A stretch of DNA of 64,000 bases from Kistimonas scapharcae (GCF_039540975.1 NZ_BAABFL010000074.1:15251-79250), one strand, 5' to 3'; shown: positions 8,304-19,100, numbered from the stretch's first letter. A program made the numbers and translations. The notes: generated from the letters alone by a model not told the origin.

Positions 8304-9590
8304 ATGAACATACTGATCATCGGCAGTGGCGGTCGCGAACATGCACTGGCCTGGAAAGCAGCAGCCTCCCAAGGCGTTAACGAAGTCTATGTTGCACCAG
8401 GCAATGCCGGTACCGCTTTGGAGCCTGGGGTCAGTAACGTCGCTATCGACGTACTCGATTTCGACCGACTGGTTGATTTCGCCAAGGACAAGGGCATTGA
8501 CCTGACCATCGTCGGCCCGGAAGCGCCGCTGGTCGCCGGCATTGTAGATCGCTTCCGTCAGGAAGGCCTGGCCATCTTTGGGCCTGACAAAGGCTCTGCC
8601 CAGCTCGAAGGTTCCAAGGCCTTTACCAAGGACTTTCTGGCCCGACACAACATTCCCACCGCCACTTACGCCAACTTCACCGAGATTGAGCCCGCTAAAG
8701 CCTATATCCGTGAACAGGGCGCGCCTATCGTCGTCAAGGCTGACGGTCTGGCTGCAGGGAAAGGCGTAATATTAGCCCAGACAGAAGAAGAAGCCGTCGC
8801 TGCCGTCGAGGACATGCTCGCGGGCAATGCGTTTGGTGATGCGGGTCACCGTGTGGTTGTCGAAGAATTCCTGACCGGTGAGGAAGCCAGCTTCATTGTC
8901 ATGGTAGACGGTGAAAACATCCTGCCACTGGCCACCAGCCAGGATCACAAGGCCCGTGATGACGGTGATACCGGTCCCAATACCGGCGGTATGGGTGCCT
9001 ATTCGCCAGCCCCGGTCGTAACACCGGAACTCCACAAACGTGCCATGGAGGAAGTCATCGTTCCTACCGTCAAAGGTATGGCATCTGAAGGCCACCGCTA
9101 CAGCGGGTTCCTGTATGCCGGGCTGATGATTGCCGCAGATGGCACGCCCAAGGTACTGGAATACAACTGCCGCTTCGGCGATCCGGAAACCCAGCCGATC
9201 CTGATGCGCCTGAAGTCCGATCTCGTTGAACTCTGCCAGGCCGGTGCAGAAGGCCGACTCAATGAAGTTTCGGCAGAGTGGGATCCACAGGTTGCCCTGG
9301 GTGTGGTGATGGCCGCCGGCGGATACCCTGAAGCCTACAGGAAAGGTGATGTTATCCAGGGTCTGGAAAACACGGCCGACGCCAAAGTGTTCCATGCTGG
9401 CACCCGCCTGGAAGGCGATCAGGTCACCACCCATGGCGGCCGAGTGCTATGTGTCACCGCACTGGGGGATAGCGTCGCCCAGGCACAGGAAAACGCCTAC
9501 AAAGGGGTTAAATCCATTGACTGGCAGGACTGCTATTACCGGAATGACATTGGCCACCGCGCCATAGCCCGGGAACAACAGGACGCTTAA
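8304..9590 (+). CDS. purD: Phosphoribosylamine-glycine ligase (GAR synthetase)
   Basis: Second step of purine synthesis: ATP-dependent joining of glycine to phosphoribosylamine. The 428-residue ATP-grasp protein has the N-terminal signature MNILIIGSGGREHALAWK, the YVAPGNAGTA motif, and the ATP-grasp segments IVVKADGLAAGKGVI and EYNCRFGDPETQ. It is in the same direction as purH, 134 bases downstream, with two hairpins in between. Confidence 0.97.
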   Translation: MNILIIGSGGREHALAWKAAASQGVNEVYVAPGNAGTALEPGVSNVAIDVLDFDRLVDFAKDKGIDLTIVGPEAPLVAGIVDRFRQEGLAIFGPDKGSAQLEGSKAFTKDFLARHNIPTATYANFTEIEPAKAYIREQGAPIVVKADGLAAGKGVILAQTEEEAVAAVEDMLAGNAFGDAGHRVVVEEFLTGEEASFIVMVDGENILPLATSQDHKARDDGDTGPNTGGMGAYSPAPVVTPELHKRAMEEVIVPTVKGMASEGHRYSGFLYAGLMIAADGTPKVLEYNCRFGDPETQPILMRLKSDLVELCQAGAEGRLNEVSAEWDPQVALGVVMAAGGYPEAYRKGDVIQGLENTADAKVFHAGTRLEGDQVTTHGGRVLCVTALGDSVAQAQENAYKGVKSIDWQDCYYRNDIGHRAIAREQQDA

Positions 9591-9694
9591 CCCCCGAGGG
9601 GCTGCCAATACTGGCCGCCCCTTCCCGCTCAGGCCGCATGGGATTTTCGTGCAGCACGGGTATAATGGAATGCCGGACGTCAACGGAAGTCGCT

Positions 9695-12088
9695 GTGAAG
9701 AAGAAAAAACAACCGCGGCACCCTCAGCTAATACGCCTGTTACTACTTCTGTTGTGTGTATTCACCCCACTGCAGGTAATGGGTCATGCGCTCTCTGAAT
9801 ATGCTCTGGAGAATGCGGATGTCCTGTTCGATCGCTCAGGCAGCCTGACCCCACAGCAACTGGTTTCCAACCAATACCGCCACCGTTTTATCCCGTGGGA
9901 TCGGACAAACTTTTACTTTACGCAGGACAGCACAGTCTGGCTCCGGTTCACCCTGCCAATCAGTGAAACAGCCTCTCAGCCTTATGAAATCCGGGCACTG
10001 ACCTTTGGCGATGATGATATTACCTACTACCTGCACCGTGGCAGGCCGGCGAAAGGTGCCGATGAGATAAGCGAACTGACGTCTCACCCCCAATTCAGCC
10101 ATAACCAACACCTGATTCCCTTTGAGTACCATTCTGGCGAACAGTTGACGCTCTATGTCAGAATGCATTCGTCGTTTCACAAACGTATCTCCGCCTGGCT
10201 TAGCAAACCCAATAATGAGCACCATGCGATCCAGCAAACCCACTGGTTCTTCGGCATTTGGGCAGGCATCAATATTGCCCTGATACTGGTCACATTGACC
10301 CTGTTTCTGACAAGACGGCGGGTTGATTGCCTGCAACTCTTTGGTATCAGCCTGATTTGCCTGGTGTTTCTGTTAAGCTGGCAAGGGATTCCTGCATCAT
10401 TATGGCGCCTGTTTCCTGACGCACAGAACCGTGTTCATTTTGCCAGCATTTCCGCTGGCTATGGTCTGCTTTGCCTGCTATCACGGACACTCCTTGAAAC
10501 AAGCAAGAGTCGTGCTGCAGACCGGTTGCTGCTACTGATGAGTACCGGTAGTTTCATCACTGCGCTGACCATGCTGTTTCCAGGTTACGTATTACCGGAA
10601 AATGCCATCGTCATTCTGTCCCTCATGAGCTGTGCCAGCAGCATCATTGCCGGCGTTATACGGCTCTATGAGGGCTACATTGCCGCCTGGCGATGGCTGC
10701 TGGTTGTTGTGCCCTACACCATGATTTTCATCACCTTTGTCCTGTGCCAGTTCGGCATCCTGCCGTTTGATATATGGATGATGCAGTCCACGCTGGTGTT
10801 CAGCGTACTGCTACTGGTCACGGGCCTGTCCTTGAGCTTTTTAATGCGTTCCGCTGCCCCGGTTTCGCACTATAGAGATCTGGCACATGAATCAGACCAG
10901 CAGCCCACCGACAAACCAGCCCGCCCTCTCTGGAGCTATATAGGCCACGACATCCGAACCCCAATGAACGGTATTCTGGGCATGTCGGAATTGCTGCAGA
11001 ACACCTCTCTGACGCCACGCCAGAAGGATTATGTCAACACCATACAGTTATCGGGGCGGGAAATGCTGAACCTGGTCAACCAGGTGGTTGATAACGTCAA
11101 GACGGAGGTGGAACCACCGCAAACCGAATCCTTTCCTTTCGAGATCACGGAACTGGTGCAGGCCTGCATGGATCGCTACCGCTACAAATCAGAACAGCTG
11201 GGGATTGAACTGATCAGCTTCATTCAGCCCGATATGCCAGAATTCCTTGCCGGAGATACAGAGCGCATCCGCCAGATCCTGCTGGCGCTTCTGGCCTATA
11301 ACTTCAACCACATCGCTGACGGCGAAATACTCCTGACGGTCAGCCCGCAAACACTCAGCGCCACAGATGATCCCGATAATACGAAAGACCAGAAAACGCT
11401 GGCGAGATTCACCCTGAAATGCTCAGATAACGGCATTGGCTATCGTACACTTCGGCCCTATGCCGATAGCATGGCAGACACCCTGATCGAGAATGACACA
11501 CACCCACCGGTCGGCATACTGCTTGCCCGTAACATGCTAAAAAGGCTGGGGGGCAGCTTTAACCTGATGACAGACGGTCAAAACACGATTTACTGGTTTA
11601 CGCTTCCCCTAACCATCCTCCCTGAACTGACACCCGAAAGCGCAGATGACCCAAAGGCCATCCAGCTACTAAGCCATCGCAAGGTGCTGGTTGTGGACGA
11701 CAATGACACCTGCCGAAAAGTACTGGTCCGGCAATGTATGCATTTAGGACTGGATGTCTATCAAACCCGCAACGCGACCGAAGCACTGGCCTTATTGCGG
11801 ACAGAGGCCAGCCTGTCCAACCCCTTTGACCTGGCGATCCTCGATCAAAACATGCCCGGTACCAGCGGCATGCAGCTTGCCACCCGGATTGCGGATGACC
11901 CTCTCCTGAAAGACAGACTATTGGTCATCATGCTGACAGGCAGTTCCATCCCTACGACACAGCAAACCGAAACATCCAGTATTCGCTGTATTCTGACCAA
12001 ACCGGTCAGCAGTAAACGGCTGGGTAAAGTACTGGTGAGAGAACTCAGTCAAACGCCGAGGAAAAAAGTGTCGGCTGCCACCCTATAG
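9695..12088 (+). CDS. 7TMR-DISM hybrid sensor histidine kinase with degenerate ATPase domain
   Basis: Membrane sensor of a two-component system; the signal is unknown. I prefer a GTG start at 9695 (797 residues). It has a CGGAAG ribosome site and gives a classical signal peptide, with a Lys-rich start followed by about 15 hydrophobic residues. The frame itself opens at an ATG at 9638. Order of parts: a periplasmic DISMED2-like domain (about 40-170), seven transmembrane helices (about 185-385), a HisKA domain with the phospho-acceptor His418 (SYIGHDIRTPMNG), an ATPase-like domain (520-640), and a receiver with phospho-acceptor Asp717 (LAILDQNMP). In the ATPase domain DNGIG is kept. The N-box Asn residues appear replaced (LLALLAYNFNHI) and the second Gly box reads HPPVGILLA instead of GTGLGL. 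The layout recalls RetS-type regulators. No response regulator gene is adjacent. Confidence 0.85.
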   Translation: MKKKKQPRHPQLIRLLLLLLCVFTPLQVMGHALSEYALENADVLFDRSGSLTPQQLVSNQYRHRFIPWDRTNFYFTQDSTVWLRFTLPISETASQPYEIRALTFGDDDITYYLHRGRPAKGADEISELTSHPQFSHNQHLIPFEYHSGEQLTLYVRMHSSFHKRISAWLSKPNNEHHAIQQTHWFFGIWAGINIALILVTLTLFLTRRRVDCLQLFGISLICLVFLLSWQGIPASLWRLFPDAQNRVHFASISAGYGLLCLLSRTLLETSKSRAADRLLLLMSTGSFITALTMLFPGYVLPENAIVILSLMSCASSIIAGVIRLYEGYIAAWRWLLVVVPYTMIFITFVLCQFGILPFDIWMMQSTLVFSVLLLVTGLSLSFLMRSAAPVSHYRDLAHESDQQPTDKPARPLWSYIGHDIRTPMNGILGMSELLQNTSLTPRQKDYVNTIQLSGREMLNLVNQVVDNVKTEVEPPQTESFPFEITELVQACMDRYRYKSEQLGIELISFIQPDMPEFLAGDTERIRQILLALLAYNFNHIADGEILLTVSPQTLSATDDPDNTKDQKTLARFTLKCSDNGIGYRTLRPYADSMADTLIENDTHPPVGILLARNMLKRLGGSFNLMTDGQNTIYWFTLPLTILPELTPESADDPKAIQLLSHRKVLVVDDNDTCRKVLVRQCMHLGLDVYQTRNATEALALLRTEASLSNPFDLAILDQNMPGTSGMQLATRIADDPLLKDRLLVIMLTGSSIPTTQQTETSSIRCILTKPVSSKRLGKVLVRELSQTPRKKVSAATL

Positions 12089-12103
12089 TGACAGCCGAAA
12101 AAT
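12064..12103 (-). terminator. Terminator of hemE, overlapping the sensor-kinase 3' end
   Basis: Arms 12071-12077 and 12092-12098 (TCGGCTG with CAGCCGA). Read leftward, the stem is followed within three bases by six T residues. The T tract and left arm lie inside the last codons of the convergent kinase gene. Reading rightward it is A/T-flanked too, so it may serve both genes. Confidence 0.6.
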
Positions 12104-12108
12104 AGGTA

Positions 12109-13188
12109 TCAGCCCTCCGCAACACGGCTATGCCAAGCCGGCGACAGTTCATGAACCGCATCAATAAAGGCACCCGCGTGGGCCGGATCAACAAACTGAT
12201 GGATACCATGACCGAGGTTGAAAACATGCCCGGAACCGGAACCAAAGGCTGTCAGAATGCGGCTGACCTCTTCCCGAATCCGTTTGGGTGAGGCATACAG
12301 CACGCAGGGATCCATATTCCCCTGCAGCGCCACCCTCTCTCCCACCCGGCGACGGGCATCACCGATATCCGTTGTCCAATCAAGTCCCAAGGCATCAGCA
12401 CCGGTCTCAGCTATCGATTCCAGCCATTGACCGCCATTCTTGGTGAACAGGATAACAGGGACACGGCGCCCTTCATGTTCCCGAATCAGTCCGCTCACAA
12501 TCCTTTGCATATACTGGAGTGAAAACTCACGATACGCACCGGATTCCAGTACACCACCCCAGGTATCAAAGATCTGGACTGCCTGCGCGCCATGCCGGAT
12601 CTGGGCGTTCAGATAGGCTGTCACGGTATCGGCGAGTCTCGCCAGCAACTCATGGAGCAGTGCGGGCTGATCGTAAAGCATCGCCTTGATGATTCGAAAA
12701 TCGCGGGTACTGCCACCTTCCACCATATAGGTCGCCAGCGTCCAGGGGCTGCCAGAGAAACCAATCAGCGGAACCCGGCCATCCAGCGCCTTGCGGATGG
12801 TGCGGACAGCGCCCATGACATAATCCAATGACTGCTCAACATCCGCTATCTCCAGACGGTCAACATCCTCCGCGGTACGTACCGGATGACGGAAACGCGG
12901 CCCCTCTCCGGTTTCAAAGTAGAGCCCAAGCCCCATGGCATCCGGAATCGTCAGGATATCGGAAAAGAGGATGGCGGCATCCAGCGGATAGCGCTCCAGC
13001 GGCTGCAGGGTCACCTCACAGGCCAGCTCGGGATTTTTGCAGAGAGACAGGAAATCCCCCGCCCGGCTGCGACTTTCCCGGTATTCAGGCAAATAACGGC
13101 CTGCCTGTCGCATCATCCATACCGGCGTCCGGTCAACCGGTTCTCTCAGCAGCGCCCGCAGCAGACGATCATTCTTGAGTGCTGTCAT
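12109..13188 (-). CDS. hemE: Uroporphyrinogen decarboxylase
   Basis: Decarboxylates uroporphyrinogen III to coproporphyrinogen III in haem synthesis. The start at 13188 gives MTALKNDRLLRALL, the family N-terminus, and 359 residues. The frame is open to 13281, but that extension is not family-like. The motif WMMRQAGRYLPEYR (about 24-37) lines the active site, and the conserved GFSGSPWTLA and HGIHQFVDP segments are present. It runs convergent with the sensor kinase and divergent from ridA. Confidence 0.96.
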   Translation of the reverse strand: MTALKNDRLLRALLREPVDRTPVWMMRQAGRYLPEYRESRSRAGDFLSLCKNPELACEVTLQPLERYPLDAAILFSDILTIPDAMGLGLYFETGEGPRFRHPVRTAEDVDRLEIADVEQSLDYVMGAVRTIRKALDGRVPLIGFSGSPWTLATYMVEGGSTRDFRIIKAMLYDQPALLHELLARLADTVTAYLNAQIRHGAQAVQIFDTWGGVLESGAYREFSLQYMQRIVSGLIREHEGRRVPVILFTKNGGQWLESIAETGADALGLDWTTDIGDARRRVGERVALQGNMDPCVLYASPKRIREEVSRILTAFGSGSGHVFNLGHGIHQFVDPAHAGAFIDAVHELSPAWHSRVAEG

Positions 13189-13418
13189 GTCCAATCCATA
13201 CGGCAGTAACAAGACAGCAACTATACCAATAAACCCGTACGATGCTACGTCCTCTCTGCTATAAACAGGTGGCAGCGTCAAAATGATTGACAGTTAAACT
13301 CCACTCCCTTGACCAGAATCAAAAATACTTGAAAAACCCGCACTAGAATTCAAGTCACACATTGAAAGGCTGCTTTGAGACAGCCCATCCAGATTGTTCA
13401 AAAGGTATACAGACCACT

Positions 13419-13793
13419 ATGAAACAAGTCATCGAAACTAATGATGCCCCACCCGCTATCGGCCCTTACTCTCAGGCCATGCGCTTCAACGGCGTGATCA
13501 TGACCTCCGGCCAGCTGCCTATCAACGCTGAAACCGGTGAAATGCCAGAAGACATCAAGGCGCAGGCTCGTCAATCCCTGGAAAACGTCAAAGCCATCCT
13601 GGAAGCGGCCGGATCCAGCATGGATCGCGTCATGAAAACGACGGTTTACCTGAAAGATATGAATGACTTCTCTGATGTTAACGAAGTCTACAAGCAGTAC
13701 TTCTCCCTGCCTTTTCCTGCCCGCAGCTGTGTTGAAGTCGCCCGACTGCCTAAGGATGCTCGCGTCGAGATTGAAGTCATCGCAGATTGCTAA
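13419..13793 (+). CDS. ridA: RidA family reactive enamine/imine deaminase
   Basis: Hydrolyses reactive enamine and imine intermediates, such as 2-aminoacrylate from PLP enzymes. The 124-residue protein begins at the ATG at 13419 (MKQVIETNDAPPAIGPYSQ). The conserved C-terminal segment PARSCVEVARLPKDARVEIE contains the catalytic Arg. It is monocistronic, with a strong terminator 1 base after its stop. A further upstream ATG at 13362 would add 19 residues with no family match. Confidence 0.94.
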   Translation: MKQVIETNDAPPAIGPYSQAMRFNGVIMTSGQLPINAETGEMPEDIKAQARQSLENVKAILEAAGSSMDRVMKTTVYLKDMNDFSDVNEVYKQYFSLPFPARSCVEVARLPKDARVEIEVIADC

Positions 13794-13794
13794 T

Positions 13795-13822
13795 AAAAAA
13801 GAGAGCCAATGCTCTCTTTTTT
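13795..13822. terminator. Bidirectional terminator between ridA and the lipoprotein gene
   Basis: AAAAAAGAGAGC (13795-13806) pairs with GCTCTCTTTTTT (13811-13822) around CAAT. The A and T runs on both sides fit termination of ridA rightward and of the lipoprotein gene leftward. Confidence 0.9.
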
Positions 13823-13846
13823 ATCTCTCCGCAATTCTGTGCGGGG

Positions 13847-14419
13847 CTAATCCAGCAGGAAGTCCCGCGCCCCTTCAATTGGACCCAGCGGATTTTTCCT
13901 CGTGCCATGCTCAAGGAAAATCGGCACACCACTCCAGATTTTGTAAACCACTACATCATCGACCAGAACTACCACTGAGCGGAACTCCCAGCCACTGATT
14001 TCAGTTTCTTTCCTGAAATTCAGCAAATCAAGCGCCGCGTTACCATAGCGACGCTTTTTGCGGTAACGGGGATAAGCCTCTATTGCATAGCAGTTTTCAC
14101 GTTGCTCGATACAGCGCCTGACACCGTTATCCAAGCGTTCAATGCCAATTGTCGGGTTCGGCATGAAAATTTTGATGACATCAAGGTAAGTGAGGCGTCG
14201 TACGTTCGGAGTTCGGAAAGGATCAAATCCCAGCTTGGTCAGTGCCTTGAAATCAGTCCGACCAATAATAATGCTATCGTAAGCTTTCTTGGCTTCTTCA
14301 AAGGTTGTCCAGGCAGTAAACGTTCTATTCTGGTCACTGGGGAGCACCGATGCACATCCTGAAAACAACAAGGCACAAATCGCCCCAACTGTTATTCCGA
14401 GTTTCCTGCCAACTGCCAT
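13847..14419 (-). CDS. Uncharacterised lipoprotein
   Basis: Not recognised with certainty. The ATG at 14419 has an AGGGA ribosome site 7 bases upstream and gives 190 residues; the in-frame TTG at 14437 overlaps that site. The N-terminus is a lipoprotein signal with lipobox FSGC (Cys22), so it is probably anchored to a membrane facing the periplasm. The early region (FEEAKKAYDSI, GRTDFKALTKLGF) looks like a short alpha-beta unit loosely reminiscent of BamE/SmpA folds; that is only an impression. The rest is Arg/Tyr-rich (EAYPRYRKKRRYGN) with a C-terminal beta-like part (EFRSVVVLVDDVVVYKIWSG). It stands alone between ridA and gltD. Confidence 0.75.
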   Translation of the reverse strand: MAVGRKLGITVGAICALLFSGCASVLPSDQNRTFTAWTTFEEAKKAYDSIIIGRTDFKALTKLGFDPFRTPNVRRLTYLDVIKIFMPNPTIGIERLDNGVRRCIEQRENCYAIEAYPRYRKKRRYGNAALDLLNFRKETEISGWEFRSVVVLVDDVVVYKIWSGVPIFLEHGTRKNPLGPIEGARDFLLD

Positions 14420-14531
14420 AATTACATCCCTGTGCAAGCCGGGTCATTACCCTGAATATTCCGCTCCCGGTTCTTGAAGTATCGGCCATCCAGAGCCGCC
14501 CATAAGCGTAATCAGCACAAAGCATAAGAAT

Positions 14532-14557
14532 AAAAAACCGGCATAAGCCGGTTTTTT
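14532..14557. terminator. Terminator downstream of gltD
   Basis: AAAAAACCGGC (14532-14542) pairs with GCCGGTTTTTT (14547-14557) around ATAA. It lies about 25 bases beyond the gltD stop in the leftward direction. The flanking A and T runs make it active in either direction. Confidence 0.9.
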
Positions 14558-14581
14558 ATTTACTCAGGTCATAACTATTGT

Positions 14582-16000
14582 TCAGATTTCCAGGTAATCC
14601 AGTATCCCTTCCGCAGCCTGACGCCCTTCCCAGATAGCAGTGACCACCAGATCTGAGCCCCGTACCATATCCCCTCCGGCAAAGATCTTCGGATTATCGG
14701 TCTGGAATTTGTAGCGTCCATTTTCTGGCGCTATCACGCGACCAGAGTCGTCCATTGCAACACCTTGTGTTTCAAACCATGCCGCAGGGCTCGGCCGGAA
14801 ACCAAAGGCTATCAACACCGCATCCGCAGGCAGGATTTCTTCGCTGCCCGGCACGGGTTCGGGCCGACGGCGACCACGCTCATCGGGCTCCCCCATCTGG
14901 GTAGTGATAACCTTGACGCCCTCCACACGATCTATACCGACAATCTCAACAGGCTGTCGATTAAACAGGAATTCGACACCTTCCTGTCGGGCATTTTTCA
15001 CTTCGCGCCGTGATCCCGGCATATTCGCTTCATCACGCCGGTACGCACAGGTGACTTTCGCCGCCTGCTGACGGATTGCCGTACGGTTGCAATCCATGGC
15101 TGTATCACCACCACCCAGTACGACAACCTTCTTGTCCTTCATATCAATAAAATCATCTGGGGATTTTTCAAACTCCAGGCAACGATTCACATTGGATATC
15201 AAATAAGGCAGCGCCTCATGGACACCTGGCAGGCTTTCACCGGGAAAGCCCCCTTTCATATAGGTGTATGTTCCCATCCCCATGAAGACTGCATCATACT
15301 CATCCAACAGCGCTTCGATGGTGATATCACGACCAATTTCAGTATTCAGGCGGAATTCGACCCCCATTTCAGTGAAGAGCTCGCGCCGGCGCTGCATGAC
15401 GGTCTTTTCCAGCTTGAATTCCGGAATACCAAACGTCAGCAATCCACCGATTTCCGGGTTACGATCGAAGACAACCGGTTTAACGCCATTCCTCACCAGG
15501 ACATCAGCACATCCCAGGCCAGCTGGGCCGGCGCCAATCACCGCCACCCGGCGCTCAGTCCACTCAACCTCTGACATATCCGGCTTCCAGCCGAGCGCCA
15601 AAGCCGTATCCGTAATGTACTTTTCTGTCGAGCCAATCGTGACTGCACCAAAACCGTCATTCAGCGTACATGCACCCTCACAAAGACGATCTTGGGGACA
15701 CACCCTGCCACAGACTTCCGGCAAAGTATTGGTCTGGTGGGACAACTCAGCGGCTTCAATGATATTGCCTTCAGCGACTAATTTGAGCCAGTCCGGAATA
15801 TAGTTATGAACCGGACACTTCCACTCACAATAGGGGTTACCACAGGCAAGACAGCGATGGGACTGGGCCGCCACCTGCTTCTGCGAGAACGGCTTATAGA
15901 TTTCCTCAAACGCCTGCTTGCGAATCCGGAGCGGCTTTTTATCAGGATCCTTACGGCCGACTTCCACAAACTGGAAGTCATTGTTCAGTCGTTCAGCCAT
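14582..16000 (-). CDS. gltD: Glutamate synthase (NADPH) small subunit
   Basis: Feeds electrons from NADPH to the large GOGAT subunit. The start ATG at 16000 follows a GAGG ribosome site (472 residues); a GTG two codons earlier lies within that site. N-terminal cysteines 50, 53, 58 and 62 (CLACGNPYCEWKC), plus a second cluster (CGRVCPQDRLCEGAC), bind the Fe-S centres. An FAD-type GAGPAGLGCADVL and an NADPH-type GGGDTAMDC motif follow. It lies directly downstream of gltB (158-base gap). Confidence 0.96.
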   Translation of the reverse strand: MAERLNNDFQFVEVGRKDPDKKPLRIRKQAFEEIYKPFSQKQVAAQSHRCLACGNPYCEWKCPVHNYIPDWLKLVAEGNIIEAAELSHQTNTLPEVCGRVCPQDRLCEGACTLNDGFGAVTIGSTEKYITDTALALGWKPDMSEVEWTERRVAVIGAGPAGLGCADVLVRNGVKPVVFDRNPEIGGLLTFGIPEFKLEKTVMQRRRELFTEMGVEFRLNTEIGRDITIEALLDEYDAVFMGMGTYTYMKGGFPGESLPGVHEALPYLISNVNRCLEFEKSPDDFIDMKDKKVVVLGGGDTAMDCNRTAIRQQAAKVTCAYRRDEANMPGSRREVKNARQEGVEFLFNRQPVEIVGIDRVEGVKVITTQMGEPDERGRRRPEPVPGSEEILPADAVLIAFGFRPSPAAWFETQGVAMDDSGRVIAPENGRYKFQTDNPKIFAGGDMVRGSDLVVTAIWEGRQAAEGILDYLEI

Positions 16001-16158
16001 ATACACCTCATGAAACTTGTCGTCCTTCTCCGGTGTATGAGCATCGGGTTGCGTAAGCTGTCATCTTCTTGGTTATGCTTCGCATTGCCCGGGTAACGCT
16101 TGCTCACACCCTTTTTTATTCAACCGGCTGCCTGTGACAGCCGGCCCGACGATCACGG

Positions 16159-19100
16159 TTATTCAGGACGGCCTCTTACTGTGGCCAGAAGACTGTTCAT
16201 GCTGGCCGCCTTGGGCTTCACCAGCCAGAAACGGCCCACATAATCTTCAAAGTCTTCCAGTAGCGTGCATCCCCACTCGCTACCGGTTTCCGCCACAAAC
16301 TCGGCGATAATGCCGTGCAGGTGAGTTTGGTGGTCTTCCATAGACTCGGCGTCAATCCTGTGGATATCGACCAGTTCATGGTTGTAGCGATCAACAAACT
16401 GGCGGTCCATATCCAGCACATAGGCGAAACCACCGGTCATGCCCGCGCCAAAGTTGTGCCCGGTCTTACCAAGAACCGTCACCAGCCCACCGGTCATATA
16501 TTCACAGCAGTGATCACCGGTACCTTCAACCACGACATGGGCACCAGAGTTACGCACCGCCAGCCGCTCGCCGGCACGACCAGAAGCGAATAGCTTGCCG
16601 CCCGTAGCACCATAAAGACAGGTATTACCGATAATGGTACTTTCGTTCGATGGGAATGCACTCCCTTGGGGGGGGCAGATAACCAGTTTGCCGCCCGCCA
16701 TGCCTTTTCCGACATAATCGTTGGCATCGCCTTCAAGGCGTAGGTTCAAGCCACCGGCATTCCAGACACCAAAACTCTGCCCGGCACTCCCCTTCAGGCG
16801 AACCGTCAGCGGCGAATCAGACATGCCGAGATTGCCATGCCGACGTGCAATCTCACCAGACAGGCGGGCACCAATCGAACGATCACAGTTACCGACCGTA
16901 TAACTGAACTCACCACCACTCGCGGCTTCAATCGCCGGCAGCATATCGCTGACCATCCGCTCTGCCAGTTCGCCTTGGTCAAAGGGCGGGTTACGTGCCT
17001 GCAGGCAGGTATTGGGTTTATCTGCCGCGACATAGCTGTTACCCAAAATCGGTGAAAGATCCAGCTGAGACTGCTTAGACGTCTGCCCTTCCTTCACTTT
17101 TAACAGATCCGTACGTCCAATCACCTCTTCCAGACTGCGATAACCGAGGATTGCCAGCCATTCACGGACTTCCTCTGCCACAAAGGTGAAGAAGTTCATG
17201 ACCATTTCAACCGTACCGATGAAGTGCTCATCCCGCAGGTTCTGGTTCTGGGTCGCCACACCGGTCGCACAGTTATTCAGATGACAAATCCGCAGGTATT
17301 TACAGCCCATTGCCACCATCGGCGTGGTACCAAAGCCATAGCTTTCCGCGCCCAACATGGCGGCCTTGATGACATCCAGGCCGGTTTTCAGACCACCATC
17401 GGTCTGCAGCCGCACCTTGCCGCGTAGATCATTGGAACGTAGAGCCTGCTGCGCTTCACTCAGGCCCAGCTCCCAAGGGGATCCCGCATAGCGGATGGAG
17501 GTCAAAGGACTGGCGGCCGTACCGCCGTCATAGCCAGAAATCGTGATCAGATCCGCATAGGCTTTAGCCACACCGGCGGCGACCGTTCCGACACCTGGCT
17601 CAGAGACCAGTTTTACGGAGACCAATGCTTCAGGATTGACCTGCTTGAGATCAAAGATCAGCTGAGCCAGATCCTCAATGGAATAGATATCATGATGAGG
17701 AGGCGGCGAAATCAGCGTGACGCCTGGTACTGAATACCGCAAGCGGGCAATCAGGCTGTTTACCTTGCCGCCCGGCAGTTGGCCACCTTCACCTGGTTTC
17801 GCACCTTGTGCGACCTTGATCTGTAATACTTCTGCATTCACCAAATAATGGGGCGTTACACCGAATCGACCCGAAGCAATCTGCTTGATCTTAGAGACAC
17901 GATTGGTGCCGAACCGGGCAGGATCTTCACCACCTTCACCCGAGTTGGAGCGCCCACCCAGTCGGTTCATGGCCTCAGCCAGTGCTTCATGGGCTTCGGG
18001 TGACAACGCACCAAGGCTCATGGCCGCAGAATCAAATCGACGCAAAATCGCTTCGACAGGCTCAACGTCATCCAACGGAATGGGCTTTCTGTCACTCTCC
18101 AGGGCAAACAGGTCGCGGATCACAGCGACAGGGCGCTGGTTGATCATCCCGGCATAATCCCGGTACTTGGCCCGGTCACCGGTTTTCACTGCCGCCTGAA
18201 TCGTCTGCACCACATCCGGATTGAAGGTGTGATATTCACCACCGTGGACATACTTCAGTAATCCACCCTGCTGGATGGGTTTCCGGGCTTTCCAGGCGTC
18301 ATCAGCCAATAACTGCTGCTCTTCCTGGAAATTCACAAATCCAGCACCGCTGATACGACTGGTCACACCACAGAAACAGAGGTCGACAACAGGTTTACTC
18401 AGTCCAACCGCCTCAAACAGCTGTGCTCCACGGTAGGATGCAATGGTGGAAATGCCCATTTTGGACATAATTTTGAGCAGTCCCTTACCAATCCCTTTCC
18501 GGTAGGACTTATAAGCGTCAATCGGATCAGCAATCAGCTCACCGGTCTGAATGAGATCATGAATGATTTCGTAGGCCAGGTAGGGATAAACGGCCGTGGC
18601 CCCAAACCCGATCAGAACTGCAAAGTGGTGCGAATCCCGAGCCGTGCCAGTTTCCACGATGATGTTGGCATCACTGCGCAACCCAACCTGAATCAGTCGA
18701 TGGTGGACTGCACCTGTAGCCATGGCCGGATTGATGGGCAACCTGCCTTTTTCAATCGAGCGATCTGTCAGCTGCAGCAGCACCTTGCCGTCTCGAACCG
18801 CTTGCTCAGCAGCATCACAGACCGCCACAATCGCATCTTCAAGCCCGGTCGCCGGATCATAGTTCAGCTCAATTCTGGCCACTTCAAGATTGCCCACCTC
18901 ATGGTGTGCATTGGTCAGGTTCAGGAACTTGGTGGTCGACAGCACTGGGGATTTGAGAATCACCCGCTCAGCGTGTTCAGGGGTTTCCTGAAACATGTTC
19001 TTTTCGGCGCCCAGACAGGTTTCAAGCGACATGACAATCGCTTCCCGCAGTGGGTCGATAGGCGGGTTCGTCACCTGGGCAAATTGCTGGCGGAAATAGT

